Below are positions 10,669-19,535 of a stretch of 64,000 bases of DNA, piece after piece. Location: assembly GCF_003545875.1 (NCBI RefSeq), contig NZ_QHCS01000002.1, forward strand, positions 1 through 64,000, in the 5' to 3' direction. The notes beneath the pieces were generated by a model, which worked only from the letters and a program-made list of their open reading frames with translations, was not told the origin of the DNA and did no database searches. The stretch comes from Leptospira stimsonii. Its GTDB lineage: Bacteria; Spirochaetota; Leptospiria; Leptospirales; Leptospiraceae. The translations under genes and the position numbers were made by a program. Numbering within the stretch: position 1 is the stretch's first letter; every line of letters starts with the position of its first letter.

Positions 10669-12434
10669 CTCCTTCTTCCGATCGAACCCTCCAAACGATG
10701 GCAGAAGCGAACTGTAAACTTGTCGCTCAGTACGGGAAAGGCACGTTATACAGCTTTGGTCAATTGTCTATTTTATCCGTTCAAGGGAATTCGTATGAGA
10801 TGGGCCTTCAACATGGTCGACTTCTACGCGAATCGGTTCGCAAAGGAGTTGTAAGATATTTTGGCAATCTCTCTGAGACGGATACTCGACTACGCTCCCT
10901 CCCGAGATGGAAACGGATCTTAGTTTCCATTTATCTGAAGTTATTTGTTTATTCGAAAATCTATCGTGACGTTCCAAAATCTTATTTCGATGAATTAAAG
11001 GGAATCGCGGACGGTTCCGGAATGTCTAGAGTCGAAACGATTCGCGCGAGTTTCCTTTCAGAGGTCGGTCAATTATTAGGTCCCGCGGTAATCAAACGAA
11101 GAGCCGTCGCCGCCGACTTATCGACGGGCGGTTGTACGGGTATCGTAGTTCGTAAAAGAGCAACCGAGGATGGAATTCTAATTCATGGAAAGAATACGGA
11201 TTACGAGGGTATCGGTATTTGGAATCGATTTCCTACCGTGATCTTCTGTAAACCGGATGTGGGATATTCTTACGTAAAAGTGACAAGCGCCGGTTTGTTA
11301 AAAGGAAATCTTAGCATGAATGAGCACGGACTTACGATTGCCGGTCATTTTATCTTTTCTTTGAAATCGCGGACTTCCGGAACTTGTTTCACGATACTTG
11401 AGAATGAAATTATGCGTAAGGCGCGCAATTTAGAAGAAGCGATCGCTATCTTAAGAAACGGATCTCGGACAGGAGCATTTTCATTTATGATCTCCGACTC
11501 TAAAAGCGATCGGGCGGTAGCAATCGATTGTAATAGCGATCGTATCGGAATCCGAGGTGATGGCGAGGATGTTACCGTACTTACTAATATCTGTAAAAGC
11601 GGATTCGAGTTAGAGAACGACGATATACTTCTTCGCTTTCGGATGGGTCGAAATCCGAGAGCGAGACAATACAGAGCTGAGGAGTTGGTCGATCGTTGGA
11701 GGGCTGATGGAATCAACCTTGCTCGAGTGGCTGAAATTCTTGGAGATCGTTTTGATCCGTGTACCGGTGCGGAACGCGCGGTTGGGAATGTCATAGCCCA
11801 AATATCCACGGTGACGAGTGCAATGTTTCGTCCCCAATTACGGGAATTATGGGTGGCAATTGGACCGGCCCCTGTGTCGACTAATGCCTTTATCGGATTA
11901 GATCTCAATCCACTTTTTGAGACAGGCTCTGCTCCAAAGATCAACGGTTCGATTTCTCCTCGTAACGATTTATCCCTTCCGATCGGAATGGGACTTCGTC
12001 TCTACGGTTATGCGGCACAGATGTATCTTCGAGGTTCGAAAATTCGCGCGCGTTTGGCTTTGGAAGCCGCGATCCGAAAAGATTCGAATGAGCCGGCCTA
12101 TGCTCGTATATTAGGAAGTTTATTCTTAAAGATCGGAGACTTATCGAACGCAAAGCGATGGTTGCTCGCTTCCTTAAAGCTCAGACAAGGTATAAATGAA
12201 AGAATGGAAGTTCACCTCTTGTTGGGAATTGTTGCGGATATGGAAGGGAATCGAGAGCAGGCAAGGCAACAATATCGAAAAGTATTTTCAAACAGGGAAG
12301 TCTCGTCTTTAGAATGGGATGAGATAAACCCTTTTCTAATTAGTAAGGCCGAAAAATATTACCACACTCCTTTTATTCGATCAAACCTTACTGATTTTGA
12401 AGTTTCTTTTAATTTTACGAGCGGATTGGAATAG
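10665..12434 (+). CDS. C45-type Ntn hydrolase / acyltransferase with TPR-like C-terminal tail
   Basis: A 589-residue protein. Residues about 30-420 resemble the acyl-CoA:6-aminopenicillanate acyltransferase (peptidase C45) family: an N-terminal GNSYEMGLQHGRLLRE stretch, the likely autocatalytic nucleophile Cys157 (GGCTGIVV), and HGKNTDYEG downstream. Proteins of this kind form or break amide bonds between acyl groups and amines. Residues about 455-570 look like TPR helices (ALEAAIRKDSNEPAYARILG, then GDLSNAKRWLLASL), which is an unusual addition. No signal peptide. ATGA overlap with the oxidoreductase upstream. Confidence 0.75.
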   Translation: MTPSSDRTLQTMAEANCKLVAQYGKGTLYSFGQLSILSVQGNSYEMGLQHGRLLRESVRKGVVRYFGNLSETDTRLRSLPRWKRILVSIYLKLFVYSKIYRDVPKSYFDELKGIADGSGMSRVETIRASFLSEVGQLLGPAVIKRRAVAADLSTGGCTGIVVRKRATEDGILIHGKNTDYEGIGIWNRFPTVIFCKPDVGYSYVKVTSAGLLKGNLSMNEHGLTIAGHFIFSLKSRTSGTCFTILENEIMRKARNLEEAIAILRNGSRTGAFSFMISDSKSDRAVAIDCNSDRIGIRGDGEDVTVLTNICKSGFELENDDILLRFRMGRNPRARQYRAEELVDRWRADGINLARVAEILGDRFDPCTGAERAVGNVIAQISTVTSAMFRPQLRELWVAIGPAPVSTNAFIGLDLNPLFETGSAPKINGSISPRNDLSLPIGMGLRLYGYAAQMYLRGSKIRARLALEAAIRKDSNEPAYARILGSLFLKIGDLSNAKRWLLASLKLRQGINERMEVHLLLGIVADMEGNREQARQQYRKVFSNREVSSLEWDEINPFLISKAEKYYHTPFIRSNLTDFEVSFNFTSGLE

Positions 12435-12490
12435 TATATAATTAATATTGAATATATTATTAAAGAATTATGAATGAAGGCGGTATAAAC

Positions 12491-13405
12491 ATGTATTATC
12501 AAGGACCCTGGCCTTCCGGCTTCAAGGGAGTTTTAGCCCTCGGTTTCGACGTAGATCTGGAGTATGCTTATACAAAGGAAACGCATACGATGGGTTTTCT
12601 TCCGAGAATTTTTGGATTTGATCGTTTGCTAGCTGGAAGCCGGCTCGTGAATCGTTCCAGAGGAATGTTCGGATTGAATGTGGGTTTACCGCGAGTTCGG
12701 GCGCTGTTGAAGGAATTTGAGATTCCTGCAACTTTTTTCGTTCCATCCGCGCACGTGGATCGGTATCCTAAAATTTTTCGTTCCATTCAAGACGACGGTC
12801 ACGAAATCGGTGCGCACGGACACGAACACGAATCTCTCGCCCTTTTTCACGGATCTCCGAAAAAGGAAGCCGGCATTCTGCATAAGATTGACGGCATTTT
12901 TCGAAATCATCTCGGTAAAAGTCCCGCGGGATATAGGTCGCCTTCCTGGGATATGAATGATCACACTCCGACTTTATTGGTAGAGGCGGGTTATAAATAC
13001 GATTCCAGTCTCTTTGGTGGACAAGCGCCGTATCCTATTTCAACGAAAAAAGAAGCATATTTGCTTGAAATACCGATAGACTGGTCCCAGGACGATGCGC
13101 CATATTTCCTTTTTTTAAAACCGCCAATCATGTTTGCGCAGTTTCATGATCCTCGATCGGTGTTCGAAATTTGGAAAACTGAACTGGACTCGGTAATAAA
13201 CGAAGGAGGGGTTATGACGATTACTTGTCATCCTTCTATTATCGGCCGTTTTCATAGACTTCAGATCCTTAGGCAATTAATCCAGCACGCGCGTGAACGA
13301 GGCGATATCTGGATAACGTCTTTCCATGAAATAGCGACTCACGTCGATCGAATGCAACATTCAAATTCAACAAGATCAGAGGTCCCGCTTTCTAAGATAG
13401 AATAG
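12491..13405 (+). CDS. Polysaccharide deacetylase (NodB homology) family protein
   Basis: About 304 residues. I chose ATG 12491 over the in-frame ATG 12470 because AAGGCGG lies at correct spacing before it. NodB motifs are visible: LGFDVDLEY (motif 1, with FDVD in place of FDDG), EIGAHGHEHESL (metal-binding His pair), AGYRSPSWDMND (motif 3) and a late TCHPSII. The layout fits the cytoplasmic PuuE/peptidoglycan-deacetylase branch that acts on small amides as well as sugars. No signal peptide, so a soluble cytoplasmic amidase acting with its neighbours is more likely than a cell-wall enzyme. Confidence 0.8.
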   Translation: MYYQGPWPSGFKGVLALGFDVDLEYAYTKETHTMGFLPRIFGFDRLLAGSRLVNRSRGMFGLNVGLPRVRALLKEFEIPATFFVPSAHVDRYPKIFRSIQDDGHEIGAHGHEHESLALFHGSPKKEAGILHKIDGIFRNHLGKSPAGYRSPSWDMNDHTPTLLVEAGYKYDSSLFGGQAPYPISTKKEAYLLEIPIDWSQDDAPYFLFLKPPIMFAQFHDPRSVFEIWKTELDSVINEGGVMTITCHPSIIGRFHRLQILRQLIQHARERGDIWITSFHEIATHVDRMQHSNSTRSEVPLSKIE

Positions 13406-13480
13406 TTTAGGATGAAGTTCGTATTAAAAATCCATCTCTCGATGCGCAAAAAATATTAATTAGAATAAAAAGGAATTATA

Positions 13481-14890
13481 ATGAATCAACCGAATATCAA
13501 AAAAGGAAAAATCAAAGATTGTTCTAAGTATGTTTGTATTGTTGGTGCCGGGCCGGCTGGCCTCTCCCTTTCTCGATCTTTAAAGCATAAAGGGATACTG
13601 CACCATGTATTGGAGCGCCATTCTGATGTTGGTGGAATCTGGGATATCGAGAATTTAGGTTCTCCAATGTATGAAAGCGCACATTTTATATCTTCAAAAT
13701 ATCTTTCCGGTTACGCGGATTTTCCGATGCCTGAAGATTATCCGGATTATCCTTCCCGAAAACAAATTCTCGAATACCACCGTTCCTTTGCAAGGGCTTA
13801 CGATCTATATCGAGAAATTCAATTCCGAACGCAGGTAAAAAATATCGAAAAACAAGGAGATCTATGGCTCGTTGAGTTAGAAAACGGAGAAGCAAGATAT
13901 TACGAAAGCGTTGTATGCGCAAATGGAATCACATGGTCACCAAGTTATCCGAATTTTCCCGGTCGAGAGACCTTTTCTGGAGAAATTCTTCATAGCAAAG
14001 AATATCGCGATCCCTCGATTTTTAAGGGGAAACGGGTATTAATCGTCGGGGCCGGTAATTCAGGATGTGATATTGCTTGTGATGCAGGCCCGACGGCCGA
14101 CAGTACGTTTATTAGTGTTAGGAGAGGTTATCATTTTATTCCTAAACACATTTTCGGGATTCCGGCTGACGTCTTCGGAGACGGAGCTCACTGGATACCG
14201 AATTGGTTTTCACAGTGGTTTCTTGGTTGGATGTTAAGATTGATCGTAGGTGATCTAACGAAAGTCGGATTGCCTGCGCCGGATCATAAGTTGTTTGAAA
14301 CACATCCGATCATTAATGATCAATTATTGCACTATCTTCGTCATGGCGATGTAAGAGCAAAATGTGATATCTCAAGGCTCAATCATGATTTCGTTGAATT
14401 TAATGACGGAAGCCGTGAAAGGATCGATTTGATCGTTTTTGCCACAGGTTATAACTGGTCGATTCCTTATATGGACGAGAAATACTTCGAATGGAAGAAC
14501 GGTCGGCCGGATCTCTATTTAACTCTTTTTAACCGTAGATTTGAAAATTTATATGCACTCGGATTTATGGAAACGGACGGCGGAGCTTATAAAATGTTCG
14601 ACGAAATGGCCAATCTGATTTCGTCCTACATAGAGGCAAAGAGGAAAGGACAGGCTTCTTCCATAAGGTTTCGAAATCTAATCGAAAACGATCGTCCGAA
14701 ATTAAATGGAGGAATTCTATATTTAAACACAGGTCGCCATTCGGTCTATGTAAATCAAGTTGCTTACAGGAATTACAGACGCAAGTTGCAGATTCAAATG
14801 GGTTGGCCTGAATTGATTCCCGGCCAATTTAAACCTTTGTCAAAGTTGTCCGAAATAGAGACCGTTTCTGCAGAAAAGGAAAAGTCGTAA
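13481..14890 (+). CDS. Flavin-containing monooxygenase
   Basis: A 469-residue FAD/NADPH enzyme. The FAD-binding GAGPAG lies at residues 22-27 and the NADPH-binding GAGNSG near residue 190. Between them is a full FMO fingerprint F-x-G-x3-H-x3-Y (FSGEILHSKEY). An ATG-containing motif (FATGYNWSIPY) lies further on. Such enzymes oxygenate soft nucleophiles (N, S) or carry out Baeyer-Villiger reactions. AGGAATT precedes the ATG. It is the last gene of the cluster and converges with the kinase at 15127. Confidence 0.87.
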   Translation: MNQPNIKKGKIKDCSKYVCIVGAGPAGLSLSRSLKHKGILHHVLERHSDVGGIWDIENLGSPMYESAHFISSKYLSGYADFPMPEDYPDYPSRKQILEYHRSFARAYDLYREIQFRTQVKNIEKQGDLWLVELENGEARYYESVVCANGITWSPSYPNFPGRETFSGEILHSKEYRDPSIFKGKRVLIVGAGNSGCDIACDAGPTADSTFISVRRGYHFIPKHIFGIPADVFGDGAHWIPNWFSQWFLGWMLRLIVGDLTKVGLPAPDHKLFETHPIINDQLLHYLRHGDVRAKCDISRLNHDFVEFNDGSRERIDLIVFATGYNWSIPYMDEKYFEWKNGRPDLYLTLFNRRFENLYALGFMETDGGAYKMFDEMANLISSYIEAKRKGQASSIRFRNLIENDRPKLNGGILYLNTGRHSVYVNQVAYRNYRRKLQIQMGWPELIPGQFKPLSKLSEIETVSAEKEKS

Positions 14891-15126
14891 ATGGGTCGAC
14901 CGATTGAAAGACTTTTTGGTAAATATCTAGATTGATTTTGTAACTTCTCATTGCTTGAACTCTAATATTTTGGGTTTGCTTGAATCTCTCGCGATGATGG
15001 GTGATCTGATCTTCCTTTAGTGTTGCTCGGACATTGTATAAAAATGGAACGGTCGAATCCGTAGCGTTCCGAGAGAATTCGTCTAACGTGGTGTCTGGAT
15101 CGAACGGACGTGAATATCTGTTCTTC

Positions 15127-16311
15127 TCAAGCGAAATTTTTTTCTTGCGAAGAACTTGAACCCTTTTCGATTTCAGGACGAACTGGAAGATTGATGTAGA
15201 ATCGAGTGAATTCATTTTCTTTGCTTTCGTAATAAATTTCACCTCCGTGATCCTTGATGATTCCGGTACTTACGGAAAGTCCAAGGCCAGTTCCTTTATC
15301 CACCTTTTTCGTCGTGAAAAAGGGACTGAAGATTTTCTTGGCTTCCTCAGTCGGAATCCCGATTCCTCGGTCTTCGATGCTCATCTGAATCCAAGGATCC
15401 GAATCCTTTTCGAATTTTTTAGCCTTAATGAGGATCATTTTATTCGAATCGTATTTCGGATACTTTTGATTGAGGGCGTCCCTTGCATTGTTCAAAATGT
15501 TGAGGACCACTTGTTGGATCTGTTGCGGAACACAGAAAACGTCCGGAAGTGAATCTTGAATCTGTGTTTCAATACGGATCGTATCTTTTTTGAAAAGTTG
15601 TTCGCAAAGTGAAACGGTCCTTTGAATCACTTCCCGGAAATTTACTTTTGAAAAGACTTGTTTCTCCTGCCTAGCGAGCCTCAAGAGGTCTTTTGTGATA
15701 TTCGAAATTCTTTCTCCTTCGTCCAGGATATTACTTGCATATTTAAGAATGGAGTCGTCTTGACTTTGTCCAAGAATCAACTGCGCGTAATTAATGATGA
15801 TCGTCAGCGGATTATTGATTTCATGTGCCACTCCTGTAGCGAGAAGGCTGATCGCTTCCAACTTCTGAGCTTGTATCAGTTGAGACTTTAGAGTTTCATT
15901 CTGCTTTTCAACTTCTTCCAAAAGTATTCTTTCTTCTGATTCTTTTAGAGCTCTTTCTATCGAATAGTTGAGTTTTGTGATCTTGTTTTTGGAAATGTAA
16001 TCTGTGGCACCTTGTTTGAGGGCTTCGATCGCCGCGTCTTCTCCCAACCAGCCGGAAACAAAAAGAAATGGAACGTTCGGATGAAATTTTCTAACGATTT
16101 CAAGGGCCTCCATCCCATCAAAAGAAGGAAGAGAAAAATCGGATAAGACCAGGTCGGGTTCGCTTGACTGAACTTCTTGAATTAACTCATCTTTCGTTTG
16201 AATTTGTTTATAAGAAAAATCTAAACCACTCCCATTAATCTGGCGTATCATTAAACCGAGATCGTTCGGATTGTCTTCGATACAGACGATGTAAACTTTT
16301 CTTTGAATCAT
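15127..16311 (-). CDS. Hybrid regulator: receiver domain plus histidine kinase
   Basis: A 394-residue cytoplasmic protein. Residues 1-120 form a receiver domain with phosphoacceptor Asp58 (LVLSDFS). A short coiled coil follows, then HisKA with His163 (LATGVAHEINNPL) and an HATPase_c domain (GLGLSVSTGII). Start and stop overlap with the upstream regulator (ATGA at 16308-16311), so it is the third gene of a relay operon. It probably accepts phosphate from the partner kinase and controls its own kinase activity. Confidence 0.88.
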   Translation of the reverse strand: MIQRKVYIVCIEDNPNDLGLMIRQINGSGLDFSYKQIQTKDELIQEVQSSEPDLVLSDFSLPSFDGMEALEIVRKFHPNVPFLFVSGWLGEDAAIEALKQGATDYISKNKITKLNYSIERALKESEERILLEEVEKQNETLKSQLIQAQKLEAISLLATGVAHEINNPLTIIINYAQLILGQSQDDSILKYASNILDEGERISNITKDLLRLARQEKQVFSKVNFREVIQRTVSLCEQLFKKDTIRIETQIQDSLPDVFCVPQQIQQVVLNILNNARDALNQKYPKYDSNKMILIKAKKFEKDSDPWIQMSIEDRGIGIPTEEAKKIFSPFFTTKKVDKGTGLGLSVSTGIIKDHGGEIYYESKENEFTRFYINLPVRPEIEKGSSSSQEKNFA

Positions 16312-16757
16312 AAAACTCGTTTGTTCATAAGAATCCAGTAAAATCCGATTTCTGCGGCAACATCGCTGAATTTAGAAAATTCAAGAGGTTTAACTACGTA
16401 ACTGTTCACACCTAAACGGTAACTTTCGACGATGTCTTTTTCTTCAGCGGAGGAAGTGAGGATAACGACCGGGATGAATTTAGTGATTTCTTCGCTCCTA
16501 ACTCTTTTAAGCACTTCGATTCCGTCCACCTTAGGCATCTTTAAATCGAGAAGAATCAAAGATGGAAGTTGCATTTTATCCCGAGCCACGTATCTTCCGG
16601 TTGCGAATAAATATTCAAGCGCCTCTTCGCCGTCTCTAACAAGTTTCAACTGGTTTGTAAGATTATGTTTTTTTAAACTTCTCAACGCGAGTTCCGAATC
16701 TTGCGCGTTATCCTCCGCGTAAAGAATTGAAATTGAATTTTCATGTAAGTTGTGCAT
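16308..16757 (-). CDS. Single-domain response regulator (Rcp1-like)
   Basis: About 149 residues if it starts at the ATG 16757 (MHNLHENSISILYAEDN); an upstream ATG at 16802 is less likely because it lies deep inside the kinase gene. The receiver domain has an acidic pocket (AEDN), phosphoacceptor Asp71 (LILLDLKMP), a Thr/Ser switch (VILTSS) and Lys (YVVKPL). There is no output domain. Its form and position after a Cph1-like kinase match Rcp1-type shuttle regulators. It overlaps the stop of the upstream kinase by 17 bases. Confidence 0.85.
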   Translation of the reverse strand: MHNLHENSISILYAEDNAQDSELALRSLKKHNLTNQLKLVRDGEEALEYLFATGRYVARDKMQLPSLILLDLKMPKVDGIEVLKRVRSEEITKFIPVVILTSSAEEKDIVESYRLGVNSYVVKPLEFSKFSDVAAEIGFYWILMNKRVL

Positions 16758-18147
16758 CGTCTTCAAGAACCCCCAGCGTGAAATAAAAACAAGCACCTTC
16801 ATTCAGTTTGCTTTCTCCCCAGACTTTTCCCTTGTGTTTTTCGACGACTCTTTTTACGATCGCCAGGCCAACTCCGGTTCCTTCGAATTCCTCCGGATGA
16901 TGAAGTCTTTGAAACATATTAAACAATTTGTGCTGATACTTCATGTCGAATCCCGCACCGTTGTCTTTTACGAAAAATACGGTTTCTCCTTCGTGTTCAT
17001 ACGAACCGACCTCGACCCTAGGATTTTCTTTTTCCCTGGAGTATTTGAAGGAATTTGAAATCAAATTAAAAAGAAGTTGTTTGAGCAGGGCTGAGTCCGC
17101 CTTTGCCGATGGAAGTTCTCCAACTGCGGTTTGAACTTTTGAATTCGGATAATAATTGGAAACTTCTTCGAGCACTTTTTGAGCCATCTGTTTCATATTA
17201 ATCGAAGTAAATAGAATTTCCTTTCTTCCAAGACGGGAGTATTCCAGAAGGTCGTCGATCAGCTGTCCCATATTCCCGGCATTCTGTATAATGATTTCGA
17301 TAATTCTTTTTCCGTCTTCAGGTAGAATGTTTCCATGATCTTCCATAAGAATTTTAGAAAAGCCGGCGATGCCTCGAATCGGCGCTCGTAGGTCGTGCGA
17401 AACGGAGTAGGAAAATGATTCTAGATCTTTATTCGATCTCTCGAGTTGGGACGAGTAGTTTTCGAGATTCGCATTCGTATTTTTTAATCGCTCTTCGGCG
17501 CCTTGTCTTCTTTTACTTTCTTGATATATTAAGATGTACTGAAATGAAATAAAGGAAAGGTTGAGTATGATCGCGATAAAAATAAGACCAATTGCAAATT
17601 TAAGATTCGTTTCCGATTCTTCCCTTCTCGATTGATAGAGGCGAAGTTCTTTCTCTTTCATATCTTTCAGGATAACCCGAATTTTTTCGCTTAAAACATT
17701 TCCTTTGGAAGAGTGAAAGGCTTTCGTATAGTTTCCGATCGGTTGAAACTTTTGACGTAAAACGGTCGCTTCCATAAAGTCGATCTTTTCATTCACCAGT
17801 GGCTGTAATTCTGCGATCCTTGTTTGTTGCTCGGAATTATCACGGGTGAGAATGTTTAGACTGTTTATCCTAGATAGAAGTACACCTTTGTTTTCGTGGT
17901 AACCAGTGAGTAAAAAAGCATCCTTATATAGTATATAACTTCTAAGAGAGGAATGCATTTCGTTAAAAGACGAAAGCGTTTCTTCTAAATTGGCAAGAAC
18001 TTCCTGTGTATGTGATTCCCATTTTCGTAAATCCGAGGATTGATTCATCGCATAGAAGGCGGATCCTGCTATCACGAAGTTGAGAAGGATGATCACACCT
18101 ATCCCAAGAATTACGTTTTTTTCAATCGTACTCTTCAAAAATTCCAA
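16741..18147 (-). CDS. CHASE3-domain sensor histidine kinase (Cph1-like)
   Basis: A 468-residue kinase. A membrane helix at about 12-33 and another at about 184-205 flank a helical CHASE3-like periplasmic sensor (LRSYILYKDAFLLTGYHENK). A coiled coil leads to HisKA (SYSVSHDLRAPIRGIAGF, the H-box of phytochrome-like kinases) and HATPase_c (GTGVGLAIVKRVVEKH). The apparent start is TTG at 18147. It heads the three-gene operon with the regulators at 16757 and 16311. Confidence 0.87.
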   Translation of the reverse strand: MEFLKSTIEKNVILGIGVIILLNFVIAGSAFYAMNQSSDLRKWESHTQEVLANLEETLSSFNEMHSSLRSYILYKDAFLLTGYHENKGVLLSRINSLNILTRDNSEQQTRIAELQPLVNEKIDFMEATVLRQKFQPIGNYTKAFHSSKGNVLSEKIRVILKDMKEKELRLYQSRREESETNLKFAIGLIFIAIILNLSFISFQYILIYQESKRRQGAEERLKNTNANLENYSSQLERSNKDLESFSYSVSHDLRAPIRGIAGFSKILMEDHGNILPEDGKRIIEIIIQNAGNMGQLIDDLLEYSRLGRKEILFTSINMKQMAQKVLEEVSNYYPNSKVQTAVGELPSAKADSALLKQLLFNLISNSFKYSREKENPRVEVGSYEHEGETVFFVKDNGAGFDMKYQHKLFNMFQRLHHPEEFEGTGVGLAIVKRVVEKHKGKVWGESKLNEGACFYFTLGVLEDDAQLT

Positions 18148-18572
18148 ACCTTTACGAAAGAATTGAACCGCGAAGGATCGACGCGTTTTTCTAAGGAATC
18201 AAAAGAGAAACGCCGACCCGAAGAATAAAAATCAAGATCACTTTTCTACTTGGTTGTCTTTAAAATAGCAAGAAAAACTTATAAATAATCAGATTCTCAT
18301 TATAATTATAGTATACTAATATAACTTTGGGCAAGAATTTATTTTCTATTTCGGTTTCCTCAGGAATATCTCGGAGATTACGGTAGGAGGGATGGAAAGG
18401 CGCCGTTATTTTTAAAAAACGAGCATATTAGATTCTTATTAATTTAAGGAAAGAGTAAGAAAGATTGCGCTTTTTTGAAAAAAAGCGACGCGATTTGTAT
18501 CGAATTTCATGTCGTTTTAGCAATTTCTCTCTTATGTCTCAATGGTGAAAAATTAAGCGGGGAGAATTTTGC
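18148..18572. other. Intergenic, AT-rich
   Basis: There are 425 bases between the CHASE3 kinase (leftward) and the methyltransferase (also leftward). The sequence around 18255-18330 is very AT-rich and could hold the kinase operon promoter, but I see no box I would stake a call on. No ORF or repeat is evident. Confidence 0.4.
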
Positions 18573-19448
18573 TTAATTCGATTTCGGTTTTTCAAAAGAA
18601 AGGGCCATCATATCGCCTTGGTTGAAAAATTTTACGGTCGGGTCGGCGAAATACTTCAGAAGTTTATAAAGAACTCCAGCGTTTTTTTTCGTAGTCAGCC
18701 CGCTTCCGTATGTGATCTGTTTTTTCTTCTTATAACCGAGTGACTTGCAAAGTTCCGTTATCCCCGTGAGAGAATAGTAGTATAGATGTTCCGGTACATT
18801 AAGGTATCTCCAGGAAGGGCCTTGTAGCTTTGCGAGAATTCCCCATCTGCAAGTGGAAAGGAAGATTCTTCCTCCCGGTTTTAGAAGTGTATAAATTTTT
18901 TGTAATGTTTCTTTCGGTTTGTGGAGGTGTTCAATAGACGCCCATAACGTGATCAGATCGAATTTCTCGGAGGTATTCTCTTCCCATTGTAAAAAATCTT
19001 TTTGTTCCACTTTGAGTCCGAGTTTTTCTTTAGCGAATTTTACGGGAGCTTCCGCGATATCCATTCCGTAAGAATCCCATTCTCTTTGTTGCATATAGTC
19101 TACGAAGTATCCGGCGGCGCAACCTACGTCTAAACAGCGTTTTTCCGAGGAAAGAGTTTTTTCCCAGGACGGAAAATCCAAGTCTCTTAAATTGAGTCCG
19201 AAAACTCGGGAGATTTCGTTTCGTACTCCGTCTGAAAAATAATTGTCATAACCTCGGTCGCTTCTTTTCAAAAAGTATTCTTCCGAATAATAGGAAGCCA
19301 CTTCTTCCGGAGAGGGTTGGGGACTTACTTGAACGAGCTTGCAACATTTGCATCGGACGATCTGGAAAATTTCGTTTTTGTGATTGGATTTCGTAAAAAG
19401 AGGTTTGAATTCGGATGAGCCGCAGGTATTGCAAGGGATACGTTCCAT
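18573..19448 (-). CDS. SAM-dependent methyltransferase with N-terminal zinc-ribbon-like segment
   Basis: A 291-residue class I methyltransferase. The N-terminus has paired cysteines (CNTCGS and CKCCKLVQ) of the kind found ahead of Methyltransf_23 domains. The SAM motif I is CLDVGCAAGYF (about residue 104), and LITLWASIEHL with LKPGGRIFLSTC follow. This domain order is common in enzymes that modify sugars or lipids, often near surface-polysaccharide genes, but no such cluster surrounds it. The substrate is unknown. Confidence 0.8.
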   Translation of the reverse strand: MERIPCNTCGSSEFKPLFTKSNHKNEIFQIVRCKCCKLVQVSPQPSPEEVASYYSEEYFLKRSDRGYDNYFSDGVRNEISRVFGLNLRDLDFPSWEKTLSSEKRCLDVGCAAGYFVDYMQQREWDSYGMDIAEAPVKFAKEKLGLKVEQKDFLQWEENTSEKFDLITLWASIEHLHKPKETLQKIYTLLKPGGRIFLSTCRWGILAKLQGPSWRYLNVPEHLYYYSLTGITELCKSLGYKKKKQITYGSGLTTKKNAGVLYKLLKYFADPTVKFFNQGDMMALSFEKPKSN

Positions 19449-19535
19449 TCTACTTAATCTATCGGGCGAAGTGCGAATTCCTATGATAGAAATTCTGCTT
19501 TACGCAAATCTTCCACCTGAAACTCATGAAAGGAC

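Noticed and set aside
14829..15242. Minus-strand ORF of 137 residues
   Set aside because: It overlaps the ends of the monooxygenase and hybrid kinase genes, has no ribosome site and no protein-like pattern.
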